DNA from: Verrucomicrobiota bacterium | GTDB lineage: Bacteria; Verrucomicrobiota; Verrucomicrobiia; Opitutales; Opitutaceae | Length of the DNA: 55,497 nt | Reading direction: 5' to 3' | Assembly (NCBI GenBank): GCA_023433275.1 | Contig: JAEZDN010000084.1 | Coordinates: 1 to 55,497 of the forward strand | Part shown: piece after piece, positions 1 to 9,135 of the stretch | Numbering within the stretch: position 1 is the first letter of the stretch | Layout: each line of letters begins with the position of its first letter | Program-made: the position numbers and the translations under genes | Notes under the pieces: generated by a model | Seen by the model: only the letters and a program-made list of their open reading frames with translations | Told to the model about the DNA's origin: nothing | Database searches by the model: none

Positions 1-144
1 CCATTGCACGATCCGTCCTTTATCGCCGGCGCGGATTTCGTCGAAGCCGGCGATCCCAACGCCTCCACCATCGTCTACCTCGACAACGAAAGTGGCTGGC
101 TCGTGGTCTGGGCAACAAACCCCGATGCCGGCACGAGCGGATGA
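1..144 (+). CDS. C-terminal fragment of an unknown protein
   Basis: An open frame enters from the left edge in frame 1 and ends at a TGA at 142–144, giving the last 47 residues of a protein. The visible tail (PLHDPSFIAGAD at its start, WLVVWATNPDAGTSG at its end) matches no family I recognise. Composition is that of a soluble globular protein, with no membrane segment. It converges on menB, with 47 bp between the two stop codons. Confidence 0.5.
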   Translation, partial: PLHDPSFIAGADFVEAGDPNASTIVYLDNESGWLVVWATNPDAGTSG

Positions 145-191
145 CACCGCCGTGTTCCCGGGCTTGAACTAGGCAGCGCTTCCGCCCCCGC

Positions 192-1025
192 TCACGGCAG
201 CCACGGAAACTTTTCCGTCCTCGGCTTCCGTTTCTCGCGCTGCGCCGAGCTGAACTCCTTGGCCTCCTCGGTCATGTAATAAAGCATCGTGGCGTTGCCC
301 GATAGCTCCTGCACGCCGGTCAGACCGTCGAGTTCCGCATTGAACGCCGCCTTAAGGCACCGGATCGCCAGCGGGCTTCGCTGCAGGATGTCATTGGCCC
401 ACGCCTCGCCTTCCGCTTCCAACTGGGCCAGGGGCACAACCTTGTTCACCAATCCCATTTCCAGCGCCTCGGCGGCGCTGTACTGACGGCACAAAAACCA
501 AATTTCCCGCGCCTTCTTCTGCCCCACCAGCCGCGCGAGGTAACTCGAGCCATATCCGCCGTCAAAGCTGCCCATCTTCGGCCCAACCTGGCCAAACACG
601 CCGTTGTCCGCCGCGATCGTAAGATCACAAATGACGTGCAGCACATGTCCGCCGCCGATCGCGTATCCGGCCACCAGCGCGATCACCACCTTGGGCATCG
701 AGCGAATCAGCTTTTGCACATCCAGGATGTTCAGCCGCGGAACCCCGGCGTCATCGATGTACCCCCCATGACCTCGCACGGATTGGTCGCCGCCGGCGCA
801 AAAGGCATACTTGCCGTCCTTCGCGGGACCCGCACCCGTCAGCAGCACCACGCCGATCTTCTGGTCCTCCCGCGCATCGAGCAGGGCATCGTGCATTTCA
901 ACCACGGTCTGCGGACGAAATGCATTACGCTTCTCGGGGCGGTTGATGGTGATCCGGGCCATGCCCCCGGACTTTTGATAGAGAATGTCGGTGTATTTCT
1001 TCGCGGTTTTCCAAGCGGTGGCCAT
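192..1025 (-). CDS. menB: 1,4-dihydroxy-2-naphthoyl-CoA synthase (MenB)
   Basis: A crotonase-fold enzyme of 277 residues that cyclises o-succinylbenzoyl-CoA to 1,4-dihydroxy-2-naphthoyl-CoA in menaquinone synthesis; cytosolic. The MenB-type signature is clear: ITINRPEKRNAFRP near residue 27, FCAGGDQSVRG around the oxyanion-hole region, then VAGYAIGGGHVLH, and the C-terminal KEFSSAQREKRKP stretch typical of MenB. I start at the ATG at 1025 (MATAWKTAKK). A TTG nine bases upstream is possible but adds only three residues; neither start has a strong Shine-Dalgarno sequence. menF and menD lie 3–6 kb away on the same strand, separated by kup and a kinase on the opposite strand, so menB has its own transcript. 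It is divergent from kup, with 140 bp between the two starts. Confidence 0.95.
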   Translation of the reverse strand: MATAWKTAKKYTDILYQKSGGMARITINRPEKRNAFRPQTVVEMHDALLDAREDQKIGVVLLTGAGPAKDGKYAFCAGGDQSVRGHGGYIDDAGVPRLNILDVQKLIRSMPKVVIALVAGYAIGGGHVLHVICDLTIAADNGVFGQVGPKMGSFDGGYGSSYLARLVGQKKAREIWFLCRQYSAAEALEMGLVNKVVPLAQLEAEGEAWANDILQRSPLAIRCLKAAFNAELDGLTGVQELSGNATMLYYMTEEAKEFSSAQREKRKPRTEKFPWLP

Positions 1026-1165
1026 GCCCCGCAAGCTGTCGGAAGTACATTGAGCCGCAATCGTTTTCCACCTCTTCGCCTGCTTCGGAGGGTCAAGCTA
1101 CTTTTGGCCGTCGGCCTAAAACTGCTTGGAGTGAGGCGGCAGCGCCCGACAATGTCGTCCCCCTG

Positions 1166-3061
1166 ATGAGCACGCCCGCCTCTGTCACCGGAAAAACCGC
1201 CAAGGCAGGCCTGACGCTGGGCGCGCTGGGCGTGGTCTTCGGGGATATCGGCACCAGCCCGCTGTATGCGCTGCGTGAATCCATCAAATACCTCCCCGAG
1301 GCGGACCGCGTTGTCGGGGTGCTCGGCATCCTCTCACTGATCTTCTGGTCCCTGATCGTGGTCGTGAGCTGGAAATACCTGACGTTCGTGACCAAGGCCG
1401 ACAACCGCGGGGAAGGCGGCATCTTTGCCCTCTTCGCCCGGGCGCGGCTCGAAAGCGACAGCCGCCTCCGGCGCTCCATCGGCCCGGCAACCCTGCTGTT
1501 TCTCTTCGGTGCCTGCATGCTCTGCGGGGAAGGCGTCATCACCCCCGCCATCTCCGTCTTGTCCGCCGCCGAAGGTCTCACCTTGGTCGCGCCCGGTACC
1601 GATGCGTGGGTGGTGCCATTGGCGTGTCTCGTTTTGATCGGCGTGTTCTGGTTCCAACGCCGGGGGAGCGCGGTCATCGGACGCGTCTATGGCCCGGTCA
1701 TGCTGCTCTGGTTTTCGAGCCTCGGTCTGCTGGGCCTGGCCCAGATCATCCAGGCTCCCGTGGTCTTGGAGGCTCTGAATCCGTGGCACGGCTGGGTGCT
1801 CCTCCGCGATCACCCGGCGCAGGTCACGGCCCTTCTCGGCGGCATTGTGCTGGCCATCACCGGAGTCGAGGCCATCTACGCCGACATGGGCCACTTCGGG
1901 CGCCGTGCCATCATGATCGCGTGGTACGGAGTCGCGCTGCCCGGGCTTGCTCTGAACTATTTCGGCCAGGGCGCGTACGTCCTTTCCCACGGCGGCACCG
2001 TGGCCAATCCGTTTCTGGCCGTCGCGCCCGAGGGCCCGGCCCGTCTCGGCCTCATGGTCCTCTCCGTTTTCGCCGCCGTCATCGCCAGCCAGGCCATGAT
2101 CTCCGGCACCTATTCGCTCATTCGCTCCTCCATCCAGCTGGGCTTCTTCCCGCGGTTGATGGTCCGCCACACCAATGCCGCCCAGCGCGGACAAATCTTC
2201 CTGCCCTTGGTCAATTCCACCCTCGCCCTCGGCGCACTCGCGACCGTCCTTGGCTTTCGCTCCAGCGCCAACCTGGCGTCCGCGTATGGGATCGCGGTCA
2301 CGACGGCCATGACCATCACGACCTTTGCCTTCTACCTGGTGGCCCGGCGCACGTGGAAATGGCCGCTGTGGAAGGCCGGCATCATCTGCGGACTGTTCGC
2401 TGTCGTCGACATCAGCTACCTCTACGCGAACCTGCACAAGATCCTCGACGGCGGCTGGCTGCCCCTGGCCATCGGCGCCGGCGTCCTCGCCATCATGACG
2501 ACTTGGAAACTGGGTAAGACGGAGATTTTCCGCCGCATTTACGCCAACGAGATCACCGAGAACGAACTGTGCAATATCGCGGGATCCGACCGCCTCGTCC
2601 GCGTCCGCGGCGCCGCCGTGTTCATGGCGGGCAACCCCACTGGCACGCCGCTCGTCCTGCTGCACCATGTGAAGGCCAACAAGGTGCTCCACGAAACGGT
2701 CATCCTGCTCAGCGTGCTCACCGAGGAGGTCCCCTCCGTCCCGGAAACCGACCGCCTCGAGATCCGCGAGCTCGGTTCCGGTCTCGGCATCTGGCGGACG
2801 ATCGCGCGGTATGGCTACATGGAATCTCCGGACGTTACCGCCCTCATGGAACGCATCGGCGACCACGGCGTGCCCGTCAAAGCCAACGAAACGACCTACT
2901 ACTTCAACCGCGAGATGGTCATCACCGGGGGCGAAAGCCGGATGTTCGAATGGCAAAAGCATCTCTACTCCCTGCTCAGCCGCAACGCCCGCCCCGTCCG
3001 CGACTACTACCGCCTCCCCCCCATGCAGATCATCGAGGTCGGTCTGCCCATCCAGCTGTGA
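1166..3061 (+). CDS. kup: Low-affinity potassium uptake protein Kup
   Basis: A 631-residue K+/H+ symporter of the KUP/HAK/KT family, close to the usual ~620 residues. The N-terminal family signature is visible (LGALGVVFGDIGTSPLYALRE, residues ~17–37). About twelve hydrophobic segments follow up to residue ~455, then a ~170-residue hydrophilic cytoplasmic domain. Family motifs include GEGGIFALFARAR (residues ~83–95) and GVEAIYADMGHFG (~233–245). The ATG at 1166 has no clear Shine-Dalgarno sequence. The next gene on this strand is a CNBD histidine kinase 97 bp downstream, separated by an imperfect inverted repeat that could act as a terminator. I see no c-di-AMP riboswitch (ydaO type) in the 140-bp upstream gap. 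Confidence 0.96.
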   Translation: MSTPASVTGKTAKAGLTLGALGVVFGDIGTSPLYALRESIKYLPEADRVVGVLGILSLIFWSLIVVVSWKYLTFVTKADNRGEGGIFALFARARLESDSRLRRSIGPATLLFLFGACMLCGEGVITPAISVLSAAEGLTLVAPGTDAWVVPLACLVLIGVFWFQRRGSAVIGRVYGPVMLLWFSSLGLLGLAQIIQAPVVLEALNPWHGWVLLRDHPAQVTALLGGIVLAITGVEAIYADMGHFGRRAIMIAWYGVALPGLALNYFGQGAYVLSHGGTVANPFLAVAPEGPARLGLMVLSVFAAVIASQAMISGTYSLIRSSIQLGFFPRLMVRHTNAAQRGQIFLPLVNSTLALGALATVLGFRSSANLASAYGIAVTTAMTITTFAFYLVARRTWKWPLWKAGIICGLFAVVDISYLYANLHKILDGGWLPLAIGAGVLAIMTTWKLGKTEIFRRIYANEITENELCNIAGSDRLVRVRGAAVFMAGNPTGTPLVLLHHVKANKVLHETVILLSVLTEEVPSVPETDRLEIRELGSGLGIWRTIARYGYMESPDVTALMERIGDHGVPVKANETTYYFNREMVITGGESRMFEWQKHLYSLLSRNARPVRDYYRLPPMQIIEVGLPIQL

Positions 3062-3063
3062 GG

Positions 3064-3152
3064 GAGAGTAAGATTTAGGAGGAAGCGAAAAAACAGGAAG
3101 ACGGGCGCGAAGATTCAGAACTTCCTAATTCTTCCTTCTTAACTCTTACTTC
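3064..3152 (+). repeat. Imperfect inverted repeat between kup and the CNBD kinase
   Basis: The left arm (AGAGTAAGATTTAGGAGGAAG, from ~3066) is the imperfect complement of the right arm (CTTCCTTCTTAACTCTTACT, ending ~3151), with a further CTTCCTAATT copy between them. The purine-rich left and pyrimidine-rich right halves could form a long bulged hairpin. Its position just after kup allows a terminator role, but it lacks a classic U-tract. It is similar in style to the inverted repeat at 49205–49295. Confidence 0.5.
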
Positions 3153-3157
3153 CGGCC

Positions 3158-4252
3158 ATGGCCGCCGATGTCCGCTCCCACCGCTTCATCAGCCACTTCC
3201 CCGCCACCCAAGGCGCCAGGCTCCTGAAGCTCGTCCGCCTGGTCCGCTTCCCCCACAAGGCCGTGGTTTTCGAGGAAGGCGCCGAATCCGACTGCATTTA
3301 CCTGGTCCTCACCGGTCGCGTCGCCCTCACCAAGAAATCTCCGGGCGGCGGCCCGCAAACCATCGCTTGGAAGGGACCGGACGACTACTTTGGGGAACTT
3401 GGCGTCCTGGACGGCTCCGTCCGGAGCACCACTGCCATCGCCGACGGTCCGGTTCACTTGGGCCGCCTGTCACGCGATCCCTTCCTGCAAATCCTGTCCG
3501 AAGCCTCCTGGCACACCGTCCTCCGCCTCTTCAGCGAGGTCAGCGAGAACCTTCGCGCCACCAATGAGCGCTACGTCAGCGAGGTCGTCCGGAAGGAAAA
3601 GATCACGCTGATCGGCGAAATGGCCAACGCCATGATTCACGATTTCCGCGGCCCGTTTTCCACCATCAAGCTGGCGACCGAGCTCATCGCGAAACACAAC
3701 CGCACCGAACGCAATCGCGACCTCTGCTCCATGATTCTCCGCCAGGTGGATCGCCTCGGCGGCATGGTCGAGGAAGTGCTCGACTTTGCCCGCGGCGAGA
3801 CCCGGCTGAAGATTCGCACCGTCGCCCTCCGGGAACTCCTACTCCATGTCCAGGAGGACAATCTCGAATCCTGCGCGCGCGCCGGGGTGCGGCTCGTCGT
3901 CAAGCCCACGAAGATCACCCTGCCCCTCGATCCCGACCGTGGCCAGCGCGTGCTGCAGAACCTCGTGACCAACGCCCGCGAGGCCCTGGCCCGGCGCCCG
4001 CGCGCCCGCATTGTCCTTTCGGCGCGCCGCGAGGGGCGCCACTGCGTGATCACCGTGGCCGACAACGGCCCGGGCATCCCGCGCGAGATTCGCGAGGCGG
4101 TCTTTGAACCGTTCGTCAGTCGCGGCAAACCCAATGGCACCGGACTCGGTCTCGCCATCGCCCGCGCCGTGGTCCTCGCGCATCGCGGCGCCATCGATTT
4201 CAAGAGCACGCGGTCCGGCACGACCTTCACGATTCAGCTGCCGCTCGCTTGA
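3158..4252 (+). CDS. Sensor histidine kinase with N-terminal cyclic-nucleotide-binding domain
   Basis: A 364-residue soluble kinase. Residues ~15–125 form a CNBD/cupin fold: the phosphate-binding cassette reads FGELGVLDGSVRSTTA (R89, S90), keeping the Arg-Ser pair that contacts the cyclic phosphate in CRP-type domains. A helical linker leads to the dimerisation domain with phospho-accepting His161 in the variant H-box HDFRGP, then an ATPase domain with N-box LVTNAREA, G1 DNGPGIP and G2 GTGLGLAIA. There is no membrane segment and no receiver. The closest lone receiver in the window is far away (40058–40444), so its partner is unknown. Ligand binding is inferred from residue conservation; an adenylate cyclase is encoded at 44888–46525. 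The ATG at 3158 lacks a Shine-Dalgarno sequence. Confidence 0.88.
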   Translation: MAADVRSHRFISHFPATQGARLLKLVRLVRFPHKAVVFEEGAESDCIYLVLTGRVALTKKSPGGGPQTIAWKGPDDYFGELGVLDGSVRSTTAIADGPVHLGRLSRDPFLQILSEASWHTVLRLFSEVSENLRATNERYVSEVVRKEKITLIGEMANAMIHDFRGPFSTIKLATELIAKHNRTERNRDLCSMILRQVDRLGGMVEEVLDFARGETRLKIRTVALRELLLHVQEDNLESCARAGVRLVVKPTKITLPLDPDRGQRVLQNLVTNAREALARRPRARIVLSARREGRHCVITVADNGPGIPREIREAVFEPFVSRGKPNGTGLGLAIARAVVLAHRGAIDFKSTRSGTTFTIQLPLA

Positions 4253-4294
4253 TCTGGCGCCACGCGGATCGCCCACCGCTGCGGCGCCTGCGGC

Positions 4295-6034
4295 CTATCG
4301 GGCAATGCCCGCGAACAACTGCTTCCGAAACGCCGCGTCGCGCTTCCGGTCCGTGCGCATTTCCAGCACGCGCACCCCGCTCCGGGGCAGCTTCGACACC
4401 AGCCGGCCCAGGTGCGACGCGCTTTTCACGATCGTATGCGCCACGCCGTAAGTCGCGCAGAGTTTTCTGAAATCGATGTTCTGGGGCGTTGCGAAGAACT
4501 CCTCGAACGGCGGTTCGAACTGCGCCACCGGCAGGTGCTCGAAGATGCCTCCGCCGTTATTGTTGATGAGCACGATGGTCAGGCTGCCCTTGAACTTGGG
4601 TACCGAAAGAAAACCGTTCGTGTCGTGGAGCAGCGCCAGGTCGCCCGTTACCAGCACCGCCGGCGCCCCTCCGTGGGCCGCGCCGAGCGCGGTCGACAGC
4701 GTGCCATCGATGCCGTTGGCGCCGCGATTGAACAAAATGCGCTGCCCCCGATTGCCGGGCGGCCAGAAATATTCCGCGTCGCGCACGGGCATTGAGCTGG
4801 CAATAAAGCACGGTGTCCGCGGCGGCAGATGCGTCGCCAGCACCCCCGGCCAGACGGGTTCCACGAGCGCGCGTTCCGCCCGCAGCCCCGCCGCCAGCAA
4901 CCGGCCCGCGCGCGCGTCCGCCCGCAGCCAGTCCTTGAGCCAGGCCGTGCCGCCCTTGCGGCCCGAGAATCCCTCGCTCCACTCCGGCAGCGTGCAGCGC
5001 ATGAAACTGGTCCGCAGGTGCAACGCGTCCTCGTTGCCCGCCCGGTCCGTCAGGAAGACCACCTCCGGGTCCACCGCCTGCAACCAGCCGCGCAGGACCT
5101 TGCTCGTCGGCCAGCCACCCACGCAAATCACCTGCGCCGGCCGCTGCGCTGCGGCCGTGCGCTCGTTGCGCAACACCGCATCGTAGCGCGCGATCACCTG
5201 CCCCGTCAGCGCGGCATGCATGCGCACCGGCGACAGCGCGTCCGCCAACACCGGCCAGCCGAGCGCCCGGGCTATCCGCCCCACGTTCTCGGCGAAGGCT
5301 TCGCCCGAAACCGCATCATTGGGTCCCACGACCACGATCCCCCGCTCCTGCCAGCGGCGACCCGCCGAAACCGGCGAAGCCGCAATCGCGCCGGGCGATG
5401 GCGTTACCGTCAGTCCGTCGAACCAACCCTGCAGGATCGCCGGCCGCGGCAACGTGACGTTGTCCGGGATCGGTGGCAAAGGATCCCGGAACGGGCAGTT
5501 CAGGTGCACCGGGCCGGCCACGGGCAGCAGGGTTCGCTCCATGGCGTGCGCAACCGATTGCCGCAGGTAACGCAGCATCGACGTCGTCGCCTCGGGCACG
5601 GCCAGCTCGTGCTGGTGATTCACATACCCGCCGTAGATCTTCACCTGGTCGATCGTCTGCCCGGAATGGCAATCGCGCATCTCCGGCGGTCGGTCCGCCG
5701 TCAGCACCAGCAGGGGAACCCCGCTTTCGTGCGCCTCGACCACCGCCGGCAGGAAATTGGCCGCGGCCGTCCCGCTCGTGCAAACCAGGGCCACCGTGCG
5801 CCGGTGCTGTCGCGCCAGGCCCAGCGCAAAGAACGCCGCCGACCGCTCGTCGAGGATCGCAATGGTTTCAACCCCCGGATGCCGCGCCAGCGCCACGGTG
5901 AGCGGCGCCGAGCGCGATCCCGGCGAGATCACCGCCTGCCGCAATCCCAGGCGAACGAGCGTGGCCACGAGCACGCTGCACCACAGCGTGTTCGTGTTCC
6001 GGTAATCGAGGTGCGGCTCAGGGGCGTGCTTCAT
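4295..6034 (-). CDS. menD: 2-succinyl-5-enolpyruvyl-6-hydroxy-3-cyclohexene-1-carboxylate synthase (MenD)
   Basis: A 579-residue ThDP-dependent enzyme that joins 2-oxoglutarate and isochorismate, the first committed step of menaquinone synthesis. The N-terminal pyrimidine-binding domain has VISPGSRSAPLT and VCTSGTAAANFLPAVVEA; the C-terminal diphosphate-binding domain has GDLALLHDTNGFL and the MenD-type INNNGGGIFEHLP with QFEPPFEEFFATP. The start is the ATG at 6034 (MKHAPEPHLDYRN), which overlaps the menF stop as ATGA. The open frame runs 59 codons further upstream, but that stretch is an Arg-rich out-of-frame reading of menF. Translational coupling to menF is likely. Confidence 0.96.
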   Translation of the reverse strand: MKHAPEPHLDYRNTNTLWCSVLVATLVRLGLRQAVISPGSRSAPLTVALARHPGVETIAILDERSAAFFALGLARQHRRTVALVCTSGTAAANFLPAVVEAHESGVPLLVLTADRPPEMRDCHSGQTIDQVKIYGGYVNHQHELAVPEATTSMLRYLRQSVAHAMERTLLPVAGPVHLNCPFRDPLPPIPDNVTLPRPAILQGWFDGLTVTPSPGAIAASPVSAGRRWQERGIVVVGPNDAVSGEAFAENVGRIARALGWPVLADALSPVRMHAALTGQVIARYDAVLRNERTAAAQRPAQVICVGGWPTSKVLRGWLQAVDPEVVFLTDRAGNEDALHLRTSFMRCTLPEWSEGFSGRKGGTAWLKDWLRADARAGRLLAAGLRAERALVEPVWPGVLATHLPPRTPCFIASSMPVRDAEYFWPPGNRGQRILFNRGANGIDGTLSTALGAAHGGAPAVLVTGDLALLHDTNGFLSVPKFKGSLTIVLINNNGGGIFEHLPVAQFEPPFEEFFATPQNIDFRKLCATYGVAHTIVKSASHLGRLVSKLPRSGVRVLEMRTDRKRDAAFRKQLFAGIAR

Positions 6035-7455
6035 GACTGGGTCAGGGCCTCGATCAGCGCTTTGAATTTCAAGTCCGTCTCGGCAAATTCCTTTTCCGGT
6101 TCGGAACCGGCCACGATGCCGGCGCCGGCGTAGGCAGTCGCCGTGCGCCCGTCGATCAGCGCGGAACGGATGCCCACGAAAAATTCGCCGTTCCCCTGGT
6201 GATCCACCCAACCCTGCGGTCCCGCATAGAGCCCGCGGGAAAACGATTCGAGCCTTCGCATCGCCGCCAGCGCCGGCTCCTCGGGGGAGCCGCCAACCGC
6301 CGGGGTCGGATGCAGCCGCGCCACGAGGTCCAGGATGTGCACGCCTTCCGGCAGGCTCGCGCTGATCGGCGTGTTGAGGTGATGAACGTTGGCCAGACCC
6401 AGCAGCCGCGGGTTCGCCGCATGCTCGAGCTTCAGGTCGAGCCCCGCCAGCCTCCCCACGATCGAATCGAACACGAGGCGGTGCTCGCGCAGGTCCTTTT
6501 CGCTGTGCAGGAGCCCGCGCGCGAGGGCCGCATCCTCACTCGCCGATTCGCCGCGCGGGGCCGATCCGGCCAGCGCCGCCGTGTGCATCCGTCCGGCCGC
6601 CACGCGCACCAGCCGCTCCGGGGAGGCGCCGATGAAGCTCTGCCCGCGCCCGTTCGCGATCGAGAACGAATAACAATCCGGATAGCGGCGCCGCAGGTGG
6701 TTGAGCACGCCCATCGGGTGAAACTCCTCCGCCGTCGTGTATTTCAGCGCGCGCGCCAGCACCACCTTCTCGTAATCGCCGCGCGCGATCTCCGCGAGCG
6801 CCTGCCGCACCGCCTTTTGATACGAACCGGCGCCACCCAATTCCTCAATCCGCCGCGGGGCCGAGGGCCGCTCCCGATGCCGCGCCCGGCTGTAGTCGAA
6901 AGCCCCGAACTTCGCATGCGCCTTCCAAATCCTCGCGGTCACAAGCTCGACCGGGGTGTCGGCCGCCAGAAGCACGTTCGCCACCGCCACGGTGCCATCA
7001 CCCATGCGCGCCACCTGCCAGCGCGGCACAAAAACCCTCAGCGCGGGAAAACCTTCCCCCGCTCCCGCTTCGTCCGCGAACCCGGCCGCGAAGAAGAAAT
7101 GCGGGCCCGCAAACGGCTCCGCGAGCGGCCCCACCGCGATGGCATCGGCCAGCGTGAGATCGATGAACGCCCGCGCCGCCGCGAAGCGCTCCCGCCCGGT
7201 CGCGGTGAACTCCACCGCCGCCTCCGCGCCGGCGACGCCAAAACCCGCGGACGGACGCTCCACATAAAAATGCGGCTCGGCCGGCTCGAAGATCGATTCC
7301 AGCACTGCCAGCGGATCGAGGTTCTCCACCATCATGCTGATGCTCACCAGTTGCGGGCGGCCCACCGCGCGCGCCTCCGCCGCGCATTGCGTGAGAAACC
7401 CCCGCAGCGCCTCCGGGTTTGCGCTTCCAGTCGGGTTGATGGGTGGAGTCTTCAT
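6031..7455 (-). CDS. menF: Isochorismate synthase (MenF)
   Basis: A 474-residue chorismate-utilising enzyme that converts chorismate to isochorismate at the head of menaquinone synthesis. The N-terminal ~200 residues are the variable MenF/EntC-type region. The C-terminal catalytic domain has the family blocks FIGASPERLVR, AALAGSAPRG, LHPTPAVGGSPEEPAL and YAGAGIVAGSEPEKEFAET. With menD directly downstream (ATGA overlap) a menaquinone role is favoured over siderophore (EntC) or salicylate synthesis. The ATG at 7455 has no obvious Shine-Dalgarno sequence. The stop of metG lies 47 bp upstream on the same strand, so metG–menF–menD may be one transcript. Confidence 0.94.
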   Translation of the reverse strand: MKTPPINPTGSANPEALRGFLTQCAAEARAVGRPQLVSISMMVENLDPLAVLESIFEPAEPHFYVERPSAGFGVAGAEAAVEFTATGRERFAAARAFIDLTLADAIAVGPLAEPFAGPHFFFAAGFADEAGAGEGFPALRVFVPRWQVARMGDGTVAVANVLLAADTPVELVTARIWKAHAKFGAFDYSRARHRERPSAPRRIEELGGAGSYQKAVRQALAEIARGDYEKVVLARALKYTTAEEFHPMGVLNHLRRRYPDCYSFSIANGRGQSFIGASPERLVRVAAGRMHTAALAGSAPRGESASEDAALARGLLHSEKDLREHRLVFDSIVGRLAGLDLKLEHAANPRLLGLANVHHLNTPISASLPEGVHILDLVARLHPTPAVGGSPEEPALAAMRRLESFSRGLYAGPQGWVDHQGNGEFFVGIRSALIDGRTATAYAGAGIVAGSEPEKEFAETDLKFKALIEALTQS

Positions 7456-7502
7456 GGCTCGGAATGAGGGTCCGCATCATTCGCTGCGGTCCGCTCGCGG
7501 GC

Positions 7503-9047
7503 CTATCCCTTCTTCTCCGCCGGGGCCGGCGGCGCGGGCCGCGGGAACAGCACCAGCGCCTCCGCCACCCGGCTGCCGGTCAGCTTGGAACCCCAGGCGA
7601 GCTCATCGCGCCACACCGCGCCGGGCCGGTGGCCCAGCACCGCGTTGATCTTCTCCGTGGTCGAGGGCGTCACATGCTGGATCAATGCGACGGCGAGCCG
7701 CAGGGCTTCCGCCATGGTCGCGAGCGAGGTGCGCAGCAACGCCTGGTCCTTCGGCTCCGCGGACTTGCCCAGCTTCCACGGCGCCCGCTTTTCGATGTAA
7801 GCGTTGGTCTCCGTCAGGAAAACCATCGCGCGCTCCAACGCCGTGTGGAATTGGAATCCTTCGCAAAGGGGAATGAACTCGTCGCGCGTCCGCTCCCAGA
7901 GCGCGCGCAGGTTCCGGTCCAGTTCCTCTTCCGTCTCCGCGGCGGGCACCACCCCGGCGGCGAAGCGCGTGGTCATGTTGAGCGTGCGGTTGACGAGGTT
8001 GCCCAGATTGTTGGCCAGCTCACTGTTGTAGCGCACCAGGAACTGCTCCCGCGTGAAATCGCTGTCCTGCCCGACGTTCATCTCGCGGATCAGGAAATAC
8101 CGGAACGCATCCGGCCCGAACTCCGTCACCAGGTCGAGCGGGTTCAGGGCGTTGCCGGTGCTCTTCGACATCTTCGCGCCGCGCTGGAGCCACCAGCCGT
8201 GGGCGATGATGCCTTTGGGCAGCGGCAGCCCGGCCGCGTGCAACATGATCGGCCAGTACACCGCATGGGGCGGCACGAGGATGTCCTTGCCGATGACATG
8301 GAACGTGGCGGGCCACACGCCGGGCTGGTCCGCCACCGCGGAGTAATAATTGATCAGCGCGTCGAACCACACGTAGGTGACATAGCCGGCGTCGAACGGC
8401 ATGGGAATGCCCCATTCCAGGCGCTCCCTCGGCCGCGAAATGCAAAGGTCGTTCAGCGGTTCCTTGAGGAACTCCAGGACCTGTTTCTGGCGATAGGCGG
8501 GAAAGATGAAATCCGGGTTCTTCGTCAGGAAATCCACCAGCCACTCCTGGTGCTGCTTCAGTTTGAAAAAGTAATTCGACTCCGTGATCTCCGTCACCTC
8601 GCCGAAGAGCTCGGGCCAGCTCCCATCGGGATTGCGATCCTTGTCCTGCAGGAACTGCTCCTGGCGCGTGGAATAAAACCCCCTGTACTCCGCACGATAA
8701 ATCTGGCCCTGGTCGAACAGCTGCTGGAGGACGGCCTGCACGACTTTCTTGTGCCGCTCCTCGGTCGTGCGAATGAAGTCGTCGTTCGAAATCGTGAGCT
8801 TCGGCAGCAGGGCCCGGAACTCGGCGCTGACTTCGTCGCAGAACTGCTGCGGCGGAATCCCGCGCTTCTTGGCGCTGGCCTGCACCTTCTGGCCATGCTC
8901 GTCCACGCCCGTCAGGAAATGCACCTGGTCGCCCATCTGGCGCCGAAACCGCGCGATGACGTCCGTCAGCACCTTTTCATAGGCATGGCCCAGGTGCGGC
9001 GAACCGTTCACGTAATCGATGGCGGTCGTGATGTAGAAGGACGGCAT
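7503..9047 (-). CDS. metG: Methionyl-tRNA synthetase, short form
   Basis: A 514-residue class I tRNA synthetase that charges tRNA-Met. The HIGH motif is PHLGH (residues 17–21) and KMSKS lies at 292–296. The connective-peptide region (~120–165) reads YRGFYSTRQEQFL and has none of the Cys-X2-Cys zinc knuckles of the E. coli type. The protein ends after the anticodon-binding helices, without the C-terminal EMAP-like tRNA-binding/dimerisation domain, so it is the compact form. The ATG at 9047 is preceded by an A/T-rich stretch rather than a Shine-Dalgarno sequence. It is divergent from the kinase at 9136. Confidence 0.95.
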   Translation of the reverse strand: MPSFYITTAIDYVNGSPHLGHAYEKVLTDVIARFRRQMGDQVHFLTGVDEHGQKVQASAKKRGIPPQQFCDEVSAEFRALLPKLTISNDDFIRTTEERHKKVVQAVLQQLFDQGQIYRAEYRGFYSTRQEQFLQDKDRNPDGSWPELFGEVTEITESNYFFKLKQHQEWLVDFLTKNPDFIFPAYRQKQVLEFLKEPLNDLCISRPRERLEWGIPMPFDAGYVTYVWFDALINYYSAVADQPGVWPATFHVIGKDILVPPHAVYWPIMLHAAGLPLPKGIIAHGWWLQRGAKMSKSTGNALNPLDLVTEFGPDAFRYFLIREMNVGQDSDFTREQFLVRYNSELANNLGNLVNRTLNMTTRFAAGVVPAAETEEELDRNLRALWERTRDEFIPLCEGFQFHTALERAMVFLTETNAYIEKRAPWKLGKSAEPKDQALLRTSLATMAEALRLAVALIQHVTPSTTEKINAVLGHRPGAVWRDELAWGSKLTGSRVAEALVLFPRPAPPAPAEKKG

Positions 9048-9093
9048 AAAAGGGTCAAAAGATGTAGCCGCGTCGGGGCGTTTGTCGAAGGTT

Positions 9094-9123
9094 TTGACGA
9101 AACTGCCACCGCGCGCCTAGGCT
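9094..9123 (+). promoter_or_regulatory. Possible sigma-70-like promoter for the NarL-type kinase gene
   Basis: TTGACG at 9094–9099 and TAGGCT at 9118–9123 are separated by 18 bases. A start point near 9130 would leave a leader of only about six bases before the ATG at 9136, consistent with the absence of a Shine-Dalgarno sequence there. This is pattern matching in GC-rich DNA and is weak. Confidence 0.22.
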
Positions 9124-9135
9124 GCCGCCTCCTCC

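Noticed and set aside
6035..6211. N-terminal extension of menD
   Set aside because: The 59 extra codons are Arg-rich and overlap menF; the ATG at 6034 gives the normal MenD N-terminus with ATGA coupling.
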